A stretch of 64,000 nucleotides of DNA. It comes from Cryptomeria japonica (taxonomy: Eukaryota > Streptophyta > Pinopsida > Cupressales > Cupressaceae). Of the stretch, positions 22,577 through 33,332 are shown piece after piece. The stretch is taken from the NCBI RefSeq assembly GCF_030272615.1, contig NC_081405.1, positions 607,839,677 through 607,903,676 of the forward strand. Direction: 5' to 3'. The first letter of the stretch is position 1; every line of letters starts with the position of its first letter. The position numbers and the translations under genes were made by a program. Under the pieces are notes generated by a model. The model had not been told where the DNA came from. It ran no database searches and saw only the letters and a program-made list of their open reading frames with translations.

Positions 22577-23160
22577 ACACTTCTTCGGGTTTAAAGAGAT
22601 TCCAAACTCTAAACACTTTTGGAAAACCAGTTCTAGATGATCAAAATGGTCTTCTTTGTTCTTTGAAAAAACAGTGAGGTCATCCAAATATATAAGGATG
22701 ATTTGGTTAATAAGCTCCTTGAAGGCCAAGTCCATGGCCCTTTGAAAAGTTGCACCAACATTCAACAATCTGAATGACATTTTTTGATAGGAGAACGTTC
22801 CCCATTTTGGTCATAAAGGTCATCTTATGCTAGCCTTCTTCTTTTACCAGAACCTGATTTTAACTCAAAAAACCATCCAGCATCAAGAACATTTATGATC
22901 CTACCACTGTGCTTAACAATTGTTCCATTGAAGGCAACAAGTAGTGATCTTTTAAGGATGCTTGGTTTAAGTCCCTAAAATGCACAAATAGCCGGATATC
23001 TCCATTCTTTTTTCTCATGGGCACTAGATTGGATACCCATGTACTATGTTTGATGGGATAGATGATTCTTGATTCTATCAGCTTTCTTAACTCTTGTGGC
23101 ATGAGTAGCTCAACTTTTGGATTAATAGGTCTCTGCTTTTGTCAGATTGGCTTGGCTCCC
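22577..23160 (-). pseudogene. Reverse transcriptase N-terminal half of the gypsy relic
   Basis: Frame 23102-22893 reads ELRKLIESRIIYPIKHSTWVSN with VPMRKKNGDIRLFVHFRDLNQ. It continues in another frame as MFLMLDGF (motif A Asp retained) and NQVLVKEE, then in frame 22780-22577 as SFRLLNVGATFQRAMDLAFK and IYLDDLTVFSK, with the catalytic YLDD at 22690-22679. The usual VDFRDLN block has His for Asp. The stop after VVGS and the frameshift near 22790 mark it as dead. Confidence 0.85.
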
Positions 23161-23255
23161 TCTGTGAGTTTGATAGTATGCTAAATGATATTAGGATTGT
23201 ATCCCTTAAAATCCTCATAAGACCATGCTAGCATGCCTGCGTATTCATCACAGTA

Positions 23256-23444
23256 TCAAGCCAACTTCTTTTGGTCTTGGGTGGAAATCTCCTTTCCGAC
23301 TTTGAGTATCCTACCAAAACCTACTGACATTTTGGTATAGTCTCCTTTATCATCCCTAAGCTTCCGTTTATCAGTTTTGGCGTCATCATGGTCGAAAAGG
23401 TTTTCTAAGGTGATTAACCCATTAGGGAGCTTATTTGACTTCAA
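23256..23444 (-). pseudogene. Linker between RNase H and reverse transcriptase
   Basis: Reads GLITLENLFDHDDAKTDKRKL and VGKEISTQDQKKLA, then after a stop YCDEYAGMLAWSYEDFKGYNPN, the conserved approach to plant gypsy reverse transcriptase (DVFAWSYEDLKGYD-like). It places the upstream RNase H on the same polyprotein. Confidence 0.65.
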
Positions 23445-23639
23445 CTGTATGATTTGATCCCCATAAGCTTCTTTAACCTTGGGCTGTAACTGATCTGCAA
23501 ATTCTCATGAGTTTTGAATGAACAAAGTGATTTGCTCGTCACTATCAGAAATGTGCCAGTGGGTATCATTATCAGGGATAGCCAGTCATATGATGATGCT
23601 AATCGCTTGGGGGTTGACTAGCAAATCCACAATGGGGTC

Positions 23640-24440
23640 AAAATGCGATCCAATAGTGGCCATCTAGTCAGCAGATGCATTTGCCTTGCGGGGAATTCTT
23701 TGGATGTTGAAAGCATCAAAGCTTTTGATCAAATCCTAAGCTTTATGGTGGTAAAACCTCATAGGAACATGTTTTGTGCTAGTCATTCCCCGAATCTGAT
23801 TGATGACAAGTTCAAAGTCGCCCAAAACTTTCAATTTCTTTATACCCATCTTTTCTCCCAACATCAGGCCCTGAATCAGTTCTTCGTATTCCACTTCATT
23901 GTTGGAACATGCAAATTGTAAACGAAAAGACTTTAGAATCTATTCACCTAAAGGTGAAGTAAAACAAATCCCAAGGCCTGAGCCTTGTTTGCATCTTGCA
24001 CCATCAAAATGCAGGGTCCAGAGTATAGAGGATAAATCCTTGAAAGCATCAAAGCTTTCGATCAAATCCTAAGCTTTGTGGCGGAAAACCTCATAGGAAC
24101 ATTTTTTGTGCTAGACATTCCCCGAATCTGATTGACGATAAGTTCGAAGTCGCCCAAAACTTTCAATTTCTTTATACCCATCTTTTCTCCCAACATCAGG
24201 CCCTGAATCAGTTCTTCGTATTCCGCTTCATTGTTGGAACACGCAAATTGTAAACGAAAAGACTTTAGAATCTATTCACCCAAAGGTGAAGTAAAACAAA
24301 TCCCAAGGCCTGAGCCTTGTTTGCATCTTGCACCATCAAAATGCAGGGTCCAGAGTATAGAGGATAAATCCTTTTGGGTAAAAGGATCTTTAACTAGTTT
24401 TTGGGATAACCTGACCTTCATAAAAAATGCATGATAATTT
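23640..24440 (-). pseudogene. Additional RNase H domain of the gypsy relic, partly duplicated
   Basis: Catalytic-type positions are visible in order. FDGAR near 24345 carries the first Asp and NNEAEYEELIQGL near 24225 the Glu. GDFELV near 24145 carries the second Asp (usual form GDSELV), and KANASAD near 23670 the last Asp. The spacing resembles the extra RNase H of Tat-group elements. A 333-bp tandem duplication repeats the FDGA-to-GDFELV core. Stops occur after SPLGE and after SAD. It lies between protease and reverse transcriptase. Confidence 0.75.
23709..24374. repeat. 333-bp in-frame tandem duplication inside RNase H
   Basis: 23709-24041 and 24042-24374 are near-identical (both begin GAAAGCATCAAAGCTTT). 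The unit is 111 codons, so it keeps the frame. It duplicates the region from FDGAR to the stretch after GDFELV. Confidence 0.9.
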
Positions 24441-24639
24441 GAATATGGTTCAGAGTCAATGAATTCTTTGAGAAAAACATCTTTCCCTGGAGAGGTATCC
24501 CTATTATTTATTCATCCTCAATGAATTCTACCATCTTCCTTTCTTCGCTAGAGACTGAAGTGTGAGTTGGCTCAAAATTGAGCATAGCTTGATCTGCAAC
24601 ATGTTGAGCATGGAGGGGTTCTGAGAGGGTTTTGAGCTT

Positions 24640-24990
24640 GGCACCTTGCTAGGTATAGAGGATGAGGTGAGACCAGTCTAAGGACAGGTAACCTCCTATC
24701 TTGGCAATAAAATCTCTAGAGAGGCAGAGGCCAAAAATAGGAGGAATGTTGATAACCACTATTTCTTGGGACACTATGATGCTAGGACATGTGAACAATG
24801 TTAGCGGAAGATTTTTAATGAGGCCCACAGTTTGTACCTTGTTTCCATCTAACTGCATGACACCATGATTTAATGGCTCCTACTTAATATTCAACACCTC
24901 CGCGATTTGCTTAGGCATGATGGTAGTGCTGGTGCCAGAGTCTATCATAGAGTTATGTAGTAGCTTATCCCCTACTATGAGGGTCAAATA
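24640..24990 (-). pseudogene. Retroviral-type aspartic protease of the gypsy relic
   Basis: SMIDSGTSTTIMPKQIAEV near 24950-24900 carries the active-site triad DSG (24942-24934). It is followed by EPLNHGVMQLDGNKVQTVG (around 24880-24820), IKNLPLTLFTCPSIIVSQEI, and IPPIFGLCLSRDFIAKIGGYL, the flap and ILG-type C-terminal region. The frame is open from 24858 to 24649 and has a stop between MIDSG and MQLDG parts. The protease would process the gag-pol polyprotein. Confidence 0.8.
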
Positions 24991-25236
24991 CAAAGGCTTG
25001 GGCTTAGGCCTACCTTCTGATTGAGATTTCAGTGGAATGACCTCATTTGTCAACGTCGCTAGCGAATATGATCTATCTGCGGGAGGCTGAGAAGCTTATC
25101 CGCTAACAACCAAAGAAGTAGTAGCTTTCCCACCAGGGGATTTAACCTCCTCGGACAAGGCTTCCTTCAGATGACTCCTTTGCTCTGGGATAGAGGGAAG
25201 ATCCCATAAAGATACGTTAGCCAGGGCTTTCCTTAA

Positions 25237-25860
25237 CTACTCCACCACGTCCAACATTGATGGCAGCAATGCCTTTATTTCTCTGGGTTTATAAGGAATA
25301 AAATCCTTCCTTGGATAAGTAATAGTGGCTACGGGTTGCTGGGGAACTTTGTTAGTGGAGAACTTCCCTTGCATGTTTACATTGTTTACATTTTCTCTCG
25401 TAAAGTGCCTCTTTGATCTAAGATTATAATCTGATTGCACTTGAGGAGCCCCCGAGCTTGATGAGGCCACACCATTAAGTCATCACAACATCCTCTTCTT
25501 CCATCCAAGAGAAAATTGCATTATCTTGGGCTATTTTTGCTTCCTGCTCCATCGACATGCCCTGCATTTGTGCAATGAAAGACGCATTATCCATGCCGGG
25601 GGCCGCATAGGTCGAGTCATTAGTTGCCATGCCTTGGCAATTCTACTCTGTAAGCTTTTGTTGTAGATTAACTCTCGGACAATTTATTGGGGTGTGTGCA
25701 TTACTACATGGAAAACAACAAGAGTTGGTATCAACTGGTAGATTATTTTGTCCCACTGTCAACTCTTTACTAGTGCTAGGGTAGACCACTTGCAATGGAT
25801 TGGGCACAAGAACTATCTGACCAATTGATTGATTCAGAGCAACTTGATTGTTCACATACT
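25237..25860 (-). pseudogene. Gag C-terminus: zinc knuckle and linker of the gypsy relic
   Basis: Frame 25855-25643 contains CCFPCSNAHTPINCPR, a one-residue-short CCHC knuckle, followed by VNLQQKLTE. Frame 25470-25237 (QSDYNLRSKRHFTRENVNN, then DFIPYKPREIKALLPSMLD) is the basic linker before the protease. The pieces are separated by stops. Confidence 0.6.
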
Positions 25861-26279
25861 AGTTTTGTTGGTAAGCAGGTCTATTAGATTGGTAATTTTG
25901 CTGGAAAGGGGGTCTAGTTTGTGGAATTTGAGATCTTTTCAGATTGACTATTTCATTTGAAAAGGATCTCAGCAAATTTTTCATATCACTAACCTCTACA
26001 GCTAAAGATGAGGGAGGAGGTGAATTTGCTTGCTAGGGTTTGAGGTAGGGGTACATGGATTGGGGAGCGGATGAACTAGTAACAACCAGTTCTGGGACAC
26101 TCAGGCCATTTGGCTGATTGGATAGATCTAGAAAGACAGGCATCAGAGGTCATGGCAATAGCTTCCCTGCATCAATCAGGTTATTTTCTGCGGAGATGAC
26201 TAAGTCAAAAGCTTGAGGGAGAGTATTACCACCTAAAGATTGAATCATCACCGATATGTCAGAGTTGAAAGCCTTTAGA

Positions 26280-26994
26280 TAGAAACAAATGCTATGTCAG
26301 CGGGAGGATGGGCGGATAGAAGTATCCGGTCCCAAGTCCTCTGGAAGCGTAAATTGAACTCTATTAATGCTTCTTGTGGGGCTCTCTTTATAGTAATCAA
26401 CTTATGCATCAAAGATGACCTATCCTCTTTGTCAGAGAATCTATAGAAAAAAAGGTCACCCAGCTAATCCTAGTTGCCTATAGAATTCAAAGCGAGGGAT
26501 TTGTACCAGTCTAGAGCTCTTCCTTTAAAAGATTCCATGAGCAGTCTCAAAGGTACATTCTGTTCAGTTATACTATGGACTATGTAGACGTTGTCCATAT
26601 CTTGCAAGTTCTCTCTGGGAGTTTTAGAACATTCTCCAGTAAACTTAGGAACCACTTTCAGTGCGGCGGAGGGGATTTGGGCCCATATGGTAGGTAAGAT
26701 TGGAGGAATGAGAGGACTTCGATTATCCCACATCATAAAATTTCTAGGTGGAATTTGAGCCATTACTATAATAGGAATGACCACAGAAGCACTAGGAGGA
26801 TTCTAGGAAGAGGAGACATTAGATTGATAAATGCTAACCAGGGGTGGAAAGAGCAAACTGGGATTCAAAGTTGTCTGGCTCCTAGTAACGGGTCTGCGGC
26901 TCATATACTGGATTGAATTTTGAGAAGTAAGTGTCCCACTAGGCATGCCAGAAAAAGAACTATTGACTCTAAAATTTACCTTGGAAACAAACAA
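26280..26994 (-). pseudogene. Gag core of the gypsy relic
   Basis: Frame 26784-26470 reads VVPKFTGECSKTPRENLQDMDN and PLRLLMESFKGRALDWYKSL, the 'LxxxLxGxAxxWYxxL' core of retrotransposon gag. It is followed after a stop by DLFFYRFSDKEDRSSLMHKL and EALIEFNLRFQRTWDRI near 26460-26330. The N-terminal piece at 26994-26803 (RRPVTRSQTTLNPSL) is probably the start of gag. Confidence 0.75.
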
Positions 26995-29900
26995 CCTTAT
27001 GGGAAATTTAGTGATGGGGGACCAATTGCACAGGGTTCACTGAATGACCTCTGGGATTCAGAAGCCGACTCTTCCTTGTGGTTTTGGAGTAAAGAGAAAA
27101 GAAGGAAAATACTCAAAACAATAGAACTAAACTATTGAGGTGATGTGCTAGAGCATTTTCTAAGAAGACATGAGTATACAAAAACCCAAATACATGTGGT
27201 CTTTGAGCCCATTCAACATTTATATGGTTGAATCAGAAACACAACTAAGATACAATCAAATTTTATTGTAACATAAAGAAATATCCATCATGCATCTACC
27301 AGATAACAAGTGCAAAACATAGTTTAATCGACAAAATCTTAGATATATATTTCCAAAGCTATTGAAATCCTGATAGAAAGCACCAAAAAAACCATCAGAG
27401 TATACTGAAAAGAGAGATCACAAAGGCCAAAGGCAAAATCTAGTTAATCCCTTTCAGAAAATAGTAACAGCTCAAAAGGCTGAGAAATTCCTACTAAGAA
27501 AATTTAATTGTTTTTCTTAAAAAGTTTTGAACCCCTTCAACAGGGAAAAAACTAACATAAATAGAGCCTCAGACTCGCTAACAAACTTGTGGATTGCATC
27601 GACTTCCATTACGCATGTCAAGGCATGCCTCTAGGCCATACCAGACAAACTGCCCCTAAAGTTGTTAGTCCCATGATTCTCTGCTAGCCTATGCAACCTC
27701 ATAACAAGAGAATCGCGATTAAAAAATGGTGGGCGGTGGGACCGAAAGAGATGTCGTGTCATGAGAACCCATGCCACGTGCTAGCTCAACACTATTGCAA
27801 AAGTGGAAAAGGAAAGGTGAGCGATCAGAACCCCCGCCGAGCTGACATCTGTCTCGCCTGATGCATGTGATAGGGAAAGCTAGAAAAACAAAAAGGGTGG
27901 GTCCACCAAAAGATAGAAAATGCCACCCACGGACAATTCCAAAATAATGTTAACATTATTCATACATATCATTTCACATGCAATATTATATGTTTGTGCA
28001 TTAATCATTCATGCATACTTGCAAATAAGATAATCATGTTACCTATACATTGTGTCCAATTCATTACAACATGATTTATTGTATGACATCTACACAATTT
28101 ATGTTTTACTAATGTGAAGAATCATACTTGTTCAAGATACAACAATATATTGAAGTAAAAATACAAACACACTTCATTAAACTTTAACCATGTAAGACAA
28201 TTGTACCATATCACTTCTAAATGATTCACATTCATGCAATGTATGTTACACTTTAAAATATTCACATAAACATTCATGGTACTAAACATCAATAATTTTA
28301 TATAATGTACAACATATTTAAATAGTTGACAAGAGCAAGAGATTTTGTTAAATCATGATACTTTTGCAATTTAAGGATTGGAATGCTTTCCACTATCTAC
28401 CCCCTCTTACAATCTACCAATTTACATCACAAACATGATAGATAACAACCCATGATGAGACTCATATAATTAAACACACAATCTAGCCAAAAGGAAGTCC
28501 AAAACAAAAAATTATATATTTCAAATTTGAATCACAATTTGCACACAAATTCAATGATAAATGGTGTGACCAAAGGTCACAAAATAGATAGATAGAAATG
28601 TTTGGTTACTAGACAAACATAAGAATTTTTTTTTTTTAAAGGTAGTTCTCAGAATAGTTTGAAATCTCATCAATAACAAAAATAAATGATCACATTTAAA
28701 AAACACTTTACATGAACTAAGTGACCAACAATAGGGATATTGAGGGAGTAAAGAGCTACAAGAGACCATTTAGTTACCACATCCAAGGTGTGTTAAGGAA
28801 CATTACCAAGCAAAAAAAAAACATATGTCCTTGATTAGTTAAATACTAAGGACTAATCATCCTTAATCATGTAATCCAGACAATTTATAGACACAAATTT
28901 AATGCAACAAATTTACATTACTATACAAGAACGTATATGTAGGGGTCCTTGCAAGATGCATGAGAATTTTCTTTCAATATTAGGATAAGTCTACAAAAGT
29001 ATTGAACTCATTGGGGAATTATAATTATATAACTATGACACACATGATCGTCATCAACAAACACTCAAAACAAATTCTCTATTTTGGCATATTAATGCTT
29101 AAATCCAAAGATATATTACACATTTACTCATGTAGGGAATAACTAATATTGAATCATTGAGAGATTGATTATAACAAGAGGCATAAATTTACTTACATCA
29201 TGTGACATTGTGAAATATTTTGATAAAATATATCCTTTTGCTTAGTAGGATACAATAAAGTAGATATGCTAGGCCATTCTTATACACAATTCTTGTCAAT
29301 CATGATTTCCTTTAATGTTTAATGTACACATTAAATAAGGGATGATTCAACAAATTGCCATGGTCAAAAGATGCAAGTGATACTAGTTCATTTTCTAATT
29401 CACCAAACAATAACCATGCATATGATCCATTAAGATCCTATCTATAACCCTCCTCTCTAAAATAAAATTTTACAAAGTAGTTATTAACATAGATTGCCAC
29501 AAGAATCCTATAATGCACTTTCAGGACATATTTCTTGAATTAAAACATTTTATTAAACCATTCATTTTTCTTTCATGCATCAAAAAGTTTCCTTTTACTC
29601 ATGGAATAATTAATCCACATGAGAAAAATTCATAAAATGCAAGCACCCTGACATTATCATCATTTAATGCATACAAATATTGATCAACATTTGAACTTAA
29701 TTGCATTGAATTCACATAATACAATCCCTAACATTCAAACAAAATCTACGAATATGAAATTTCAATAAAAATTCCCTAAAGCCTTGTTAATCAAATAGAG
29801 TGCATAGGCATAACCATTCCCATTCAAGGGTCACTACAATTTACACTTGACAATATATGAAACATCGAGAAGACTAGTTTGATACATAAGCACTTCAATG

Positions 29901-30039
29901 GTCTAATTAATCCTCACAACCCAAAATTCTTTATGAATATCGTGCAAGAGAAAACTATGAAATAACATCATACACACAATGTCCCCAAAATAGCTCACAT
30001 GCAAGGAATAGATGGATTCTAGTTGGCGAGCCTCTATTC
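26995..30039. other. No gene seen; AT-rich DNA, possible LTR remnants
   Basis: The first kilobase (27500-27940) is richer in G and C and contains CCATGCCACGTGCTAGC, possibly the LTR of the adjacent minus-strand gypsy relic, but no second LTR or primer site was found. From 27950 to 30040 the sequence is AT-rich with no supported frame; the frame at 28551-28769 has no recognisable domain. Confidence 0.45.
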
Positions 30040-30059
30040 CTAGTGGCCATCTAATAAAC

Positions 30060-31798
30060 ACTTTTTAAAATGATAGTTTTGGCAGGAGGTGTGGTTGGCG
30101 AGCCCCTACTTCTGTTAGCCATCCTACAGGATAGGCTTTGGTCTCATTAGGGTTTGGGAATTGACAGAATAAGGTCCTACATTCAGGGCCCACCCCCATT
30201 GTTAGGGACTCTTGGTCACTAGTGGCATTCCCAAACTCAATTCCAATTATGGTCCCACATGACATTTCTCTACCTAAAAGCCTTCCTTTGCGAGGTATTT
30301 TTGTTTTACCTATGCCAAATAACTTGCTTCTTTGTGGACTCCCCTTCAACCCAAATGATGGTGTCTCTTTTATTAACAAATCTCACCCAAGGAGAGAATT
30401 TTACCATCACAAGGGTTCCAAGAAAAAGTGAACACACATGGGCAAGTAAATAATTAAGAAGACCCATTAGAAAGGGTTTATCAAGAAATGGGTCTAGAAA
30501 AAATCCCCTAAATTATTATCTATTGAGGAGACTCCTTTCCTTCAGAATGTGGATAGATTGGATGAGAATGTGGTGCTCAAGGTAACCTTTCTAGATGTAA
30601 AATTTGTTTCCCAGATCTCTGAACTCAAAAGTTGTACCCTAATCGGTAAGTTCTATAATTTTACTCGTGATATCTCTAAACTTTCTGCTTAGTTTCAATT
30701 GGTTTGGTCAAGGGTTCTACGAGTATTTTATATAGATGGGGGGAATGGTTTCTTTGTGGTTATCTTTTCTGATCACAACCTAGGGATCTAGGTCATAAAT
30801 TGAAGTCCCATTTTTTTATGGCTTTTAGCCTTTTCACTCAAAAATGGTCTCTAAATTTTGACTTTGCTTTTGCTATGGCGAAATTTGTGTCGTTCTAGTT
30901 CTCTTTTCGGTCTCTCCCTCTTTAATACAAGGATTTGGAAATCATTTAGATGCTCGCTAATCAGATTGGTATTTCTATTAAACATGATCTCTACCCTTTT
31001 GAGTTTACTCATCTTCTTGTGTGGGTCTATGTTCGAAGCCGTTTACTCAGAAAAATATCCTTCAATCTAAGTTTGGTTCTTATTCCCAGCTCTTTCTCTA
31101 GGAGGAGCCTCATCAAGTGGCAATGAATTCTAATAGGAAGGGTCATTTCCCAATAGAATGATTGTCATGTCCTTAAAATATAATTAGGGTATATGAAGAT
31201 GCATCCTCTGATCCGAAGTGGTGTTCTTTGGCTAGAAAATCGGTTAGAATTTTTAAATCCAATCCCTTTATGGCACATGATGCTATCAATGGTATGGGTT
31301 CTTCCTTCCCCACCCCCTACATTGGTTGATATTTATTTAGCACCTTTGCAAGTGTTCTCTCAGAGCTTTTTTGGGGGTGTGCAGGGTGTTGTGACTTTGT
31401 TTCTCAACCATTATAATTCCTCATGCATCCCTTGTGACCTATAGGCTTCAATCTCTCTTTCTCTTTTTTAGCTTAAGGGGTTTTCTATGGGAGGGGCCCT
31501 ATCCTCCCTCTCCCATTTGGCTAAAGGTACTCATAAAATTATTGTTTCCTCTCCTCCTTTGTATCGATGTAATTGGAGCCTCACATTTCCCAAGGATTCT
31601 TCTAAGAGCTCTTCTTTGTTACGGGATCTTGAAGAGATAAGAGAAGCATTTCTAGCAAGGGATTTGGATTTTTTAGTGGAGGAAATGCTACTTAAAGTGT
31701 GTTCTCAAAGAGTGAATGAGATTATAGAGGAATTTAAACTAGAAGATGATGACATGTTTCAGGATGTCCCTTCAGATGAGAATTCCATGTCTTCATAG
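30060..31798 (+). pseudogene. L1-type LINE ORF1 relic (DUF4283-like)
   Basis: Plus-strand codons give HDISLPKSLPLRGIF and LPFNPNDGVSFINKSH (30222-30431). After frame breaks they give VVLKVTFLDVKFVSQISEL and GKFYNFTRDISKLSA (about 30570-30690), then DGGNGFFVVIF, FSLFTQKWSLNFDFA and a WVRLPSLPL-like block near 30890-30910. This order matches the ORF1 nucleic-acid-binding protein of plant L1 elements (DUF4283). A C-terminal frame (31487-31798) ends at a stop just before the repeat block at 31810. Many stops make it inactive. The matching ORF2 fragment lies beyond the block at 34880. Confidence 0.7.
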
Positions 31799-31809
31799 CC
31801 TTTCCTTCT

Positions 31810-33332
31810 TAGAGGAGGTAGCTATTTGAAATAATAGTTAGAGTGAATATTTTCTTCAAATATTCTATATATACCAAGCTATGCCATTCTTACCTTTTCT
31901 TAAGACAAAGTCTATGATTTTTTTAAGGGAAATATCAATAAATAAGCATTAAGGATTGACAAGGGAGTTTATGCTAGTGAGTTTGTATATTATAGATGGG
32001 GATGAGGATTTGAGTGATAAATTAGAGTTGGGGATTTTGTATATGGATTGATTTTGAGGAAGGTTTTAAATGAATATTGATTTCTGTTGCAAAGTTTTTG
32101 ATTAGGATCACCAATAGATATGCATTAGTATTAAGGGAATAACTTATGCTATCTAGTTCTTCATATTTATGATCAATATATGGGTTATTAATTCTTATGG
32201 GATTTTGGTATTGGGGATATATGGATGGGTGACGACTTTATGGACTTTTGGAATTGATGATAGATGGTTGTGTTTATATATTATGAATTGGTTGATTTCT
32301 ACTTGCTTCTTCTTGAATTCATTGATAGAAGTGCTTAGACTCAATGATATTATCATTAGATTAATTCTCTATATAGTTATTATTCCAAGGGATGCCATTT
32401 ATCCTATTATTTCAATATTAAATTATTCACATATCAACTTTAATCTTCATATGAAATCAAAATGTCTTAAATTCTTTTAAATTAAATATAATTCTTTATT
32501 ATAAATATTTATAAATCCATATACATTCGTAAAGTGGGTGAAAATTAGGGTTTTTGCCACAAGAAGGATGAAAAATGCTAATTTTCACTTAGGGATGAAT
32601 TACATTTAAAAGAGGGTTTGGATCCAATAGATTTAGTCACAAACTAGAATATATTGTACAATATGATACAAAGGGAGTGATATGGGTGCCCCCGTCATAA
32701 GATGTTAACATATCCCTTTGTTGATGTCTTAAGGAATGCTAGAGACAAGGATACCTAAGCTTCAACACTAAGGATATATCCTATAGGCAACAATGTCATA
32801 AATCCAAGACAAAGAGGGAATACTCTTCAAGAAAGGATAAGATAGTTGAAAAGGAGATATCTTGCAACAAGTGTAAAGTCGATCCTTGGAGGAGAAGAGA
32901 TCTTTACTCATAATAAAGCTACCTCCAAGAAGAGTTTTTTGAAAAAATATAGCGTCTTCTATCAAAAGAAGGGAAGGAGAATAAGAACACATACCTTCCC
33001 CCTATTGCTAGTTGAAAGAGAATCTTGATGAAGGATGACACACTTTTGATCAAATGTGATGGGTAAGTTTAAAATGGATATACATTGCCAAGTGAAGAAG
33101 AGGTTGTAGCCAAGGACTTACACCCCTTTCATAAGAGAGAATCATGTAGCAAACAACAACTTCACAAAAGGAATGGCATCAAATTATAAGAAAATACCAC
33201 TCAACAAAGGAAAATTAGATCCTTGGAAAGGAGAGATTGAGATAAATCATTTCCTGCCAAGTGTAAGGAAAATGAGAAGAATTATGCAACCTCTAAGGAG
33301 AGATTAAACATAAGAAAATTCATAATATACTC
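31810..33332 (+). repeat. Repeat block C, near-copy of 38015-40010
   Basis: Collinear with 38015-40010, except that about 490 bp (partner 38836-39325) are missing at 32650. The block begins directly after the LINE ORF1 stop. Frames inside (32169-32480 plus, 32768-32992 minus) have shifted or altered counterparts in the copy and no recognisable domain, so no gene is called. Confidence 0.8.

Larger units (their letters stand above)
22577..26994 (-). mobile_element. Ty3/gypsy polyprotein relic with RNase H ahead of reverse transcriptase
   Basis: In minus-strand order: gag (26994 to about 26280), gag zinc knuckle and linker (25860-25237), aspartic protease (24990-24640), RNase H (24440-23640) and reverse transcriptase (about 23160-22577). 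An additional RNase H is known in Tat/Ogre-group plant elements, which supports that lineage. The element is cut at 22577 by the end of the segmental duplication, so its own RT-linked RNase H, integrase and 3' LTR are missing. Many stops and frameshifts are present. No LTR could be delimited upstream of gag. Confidence 0.8.

Noticed and set aside
23643-23921. 92-codon plus-strand frame
   Set aside because: Antisense of the RNase H domain (NNEAEYEEL/GDFELV on the minus strand).
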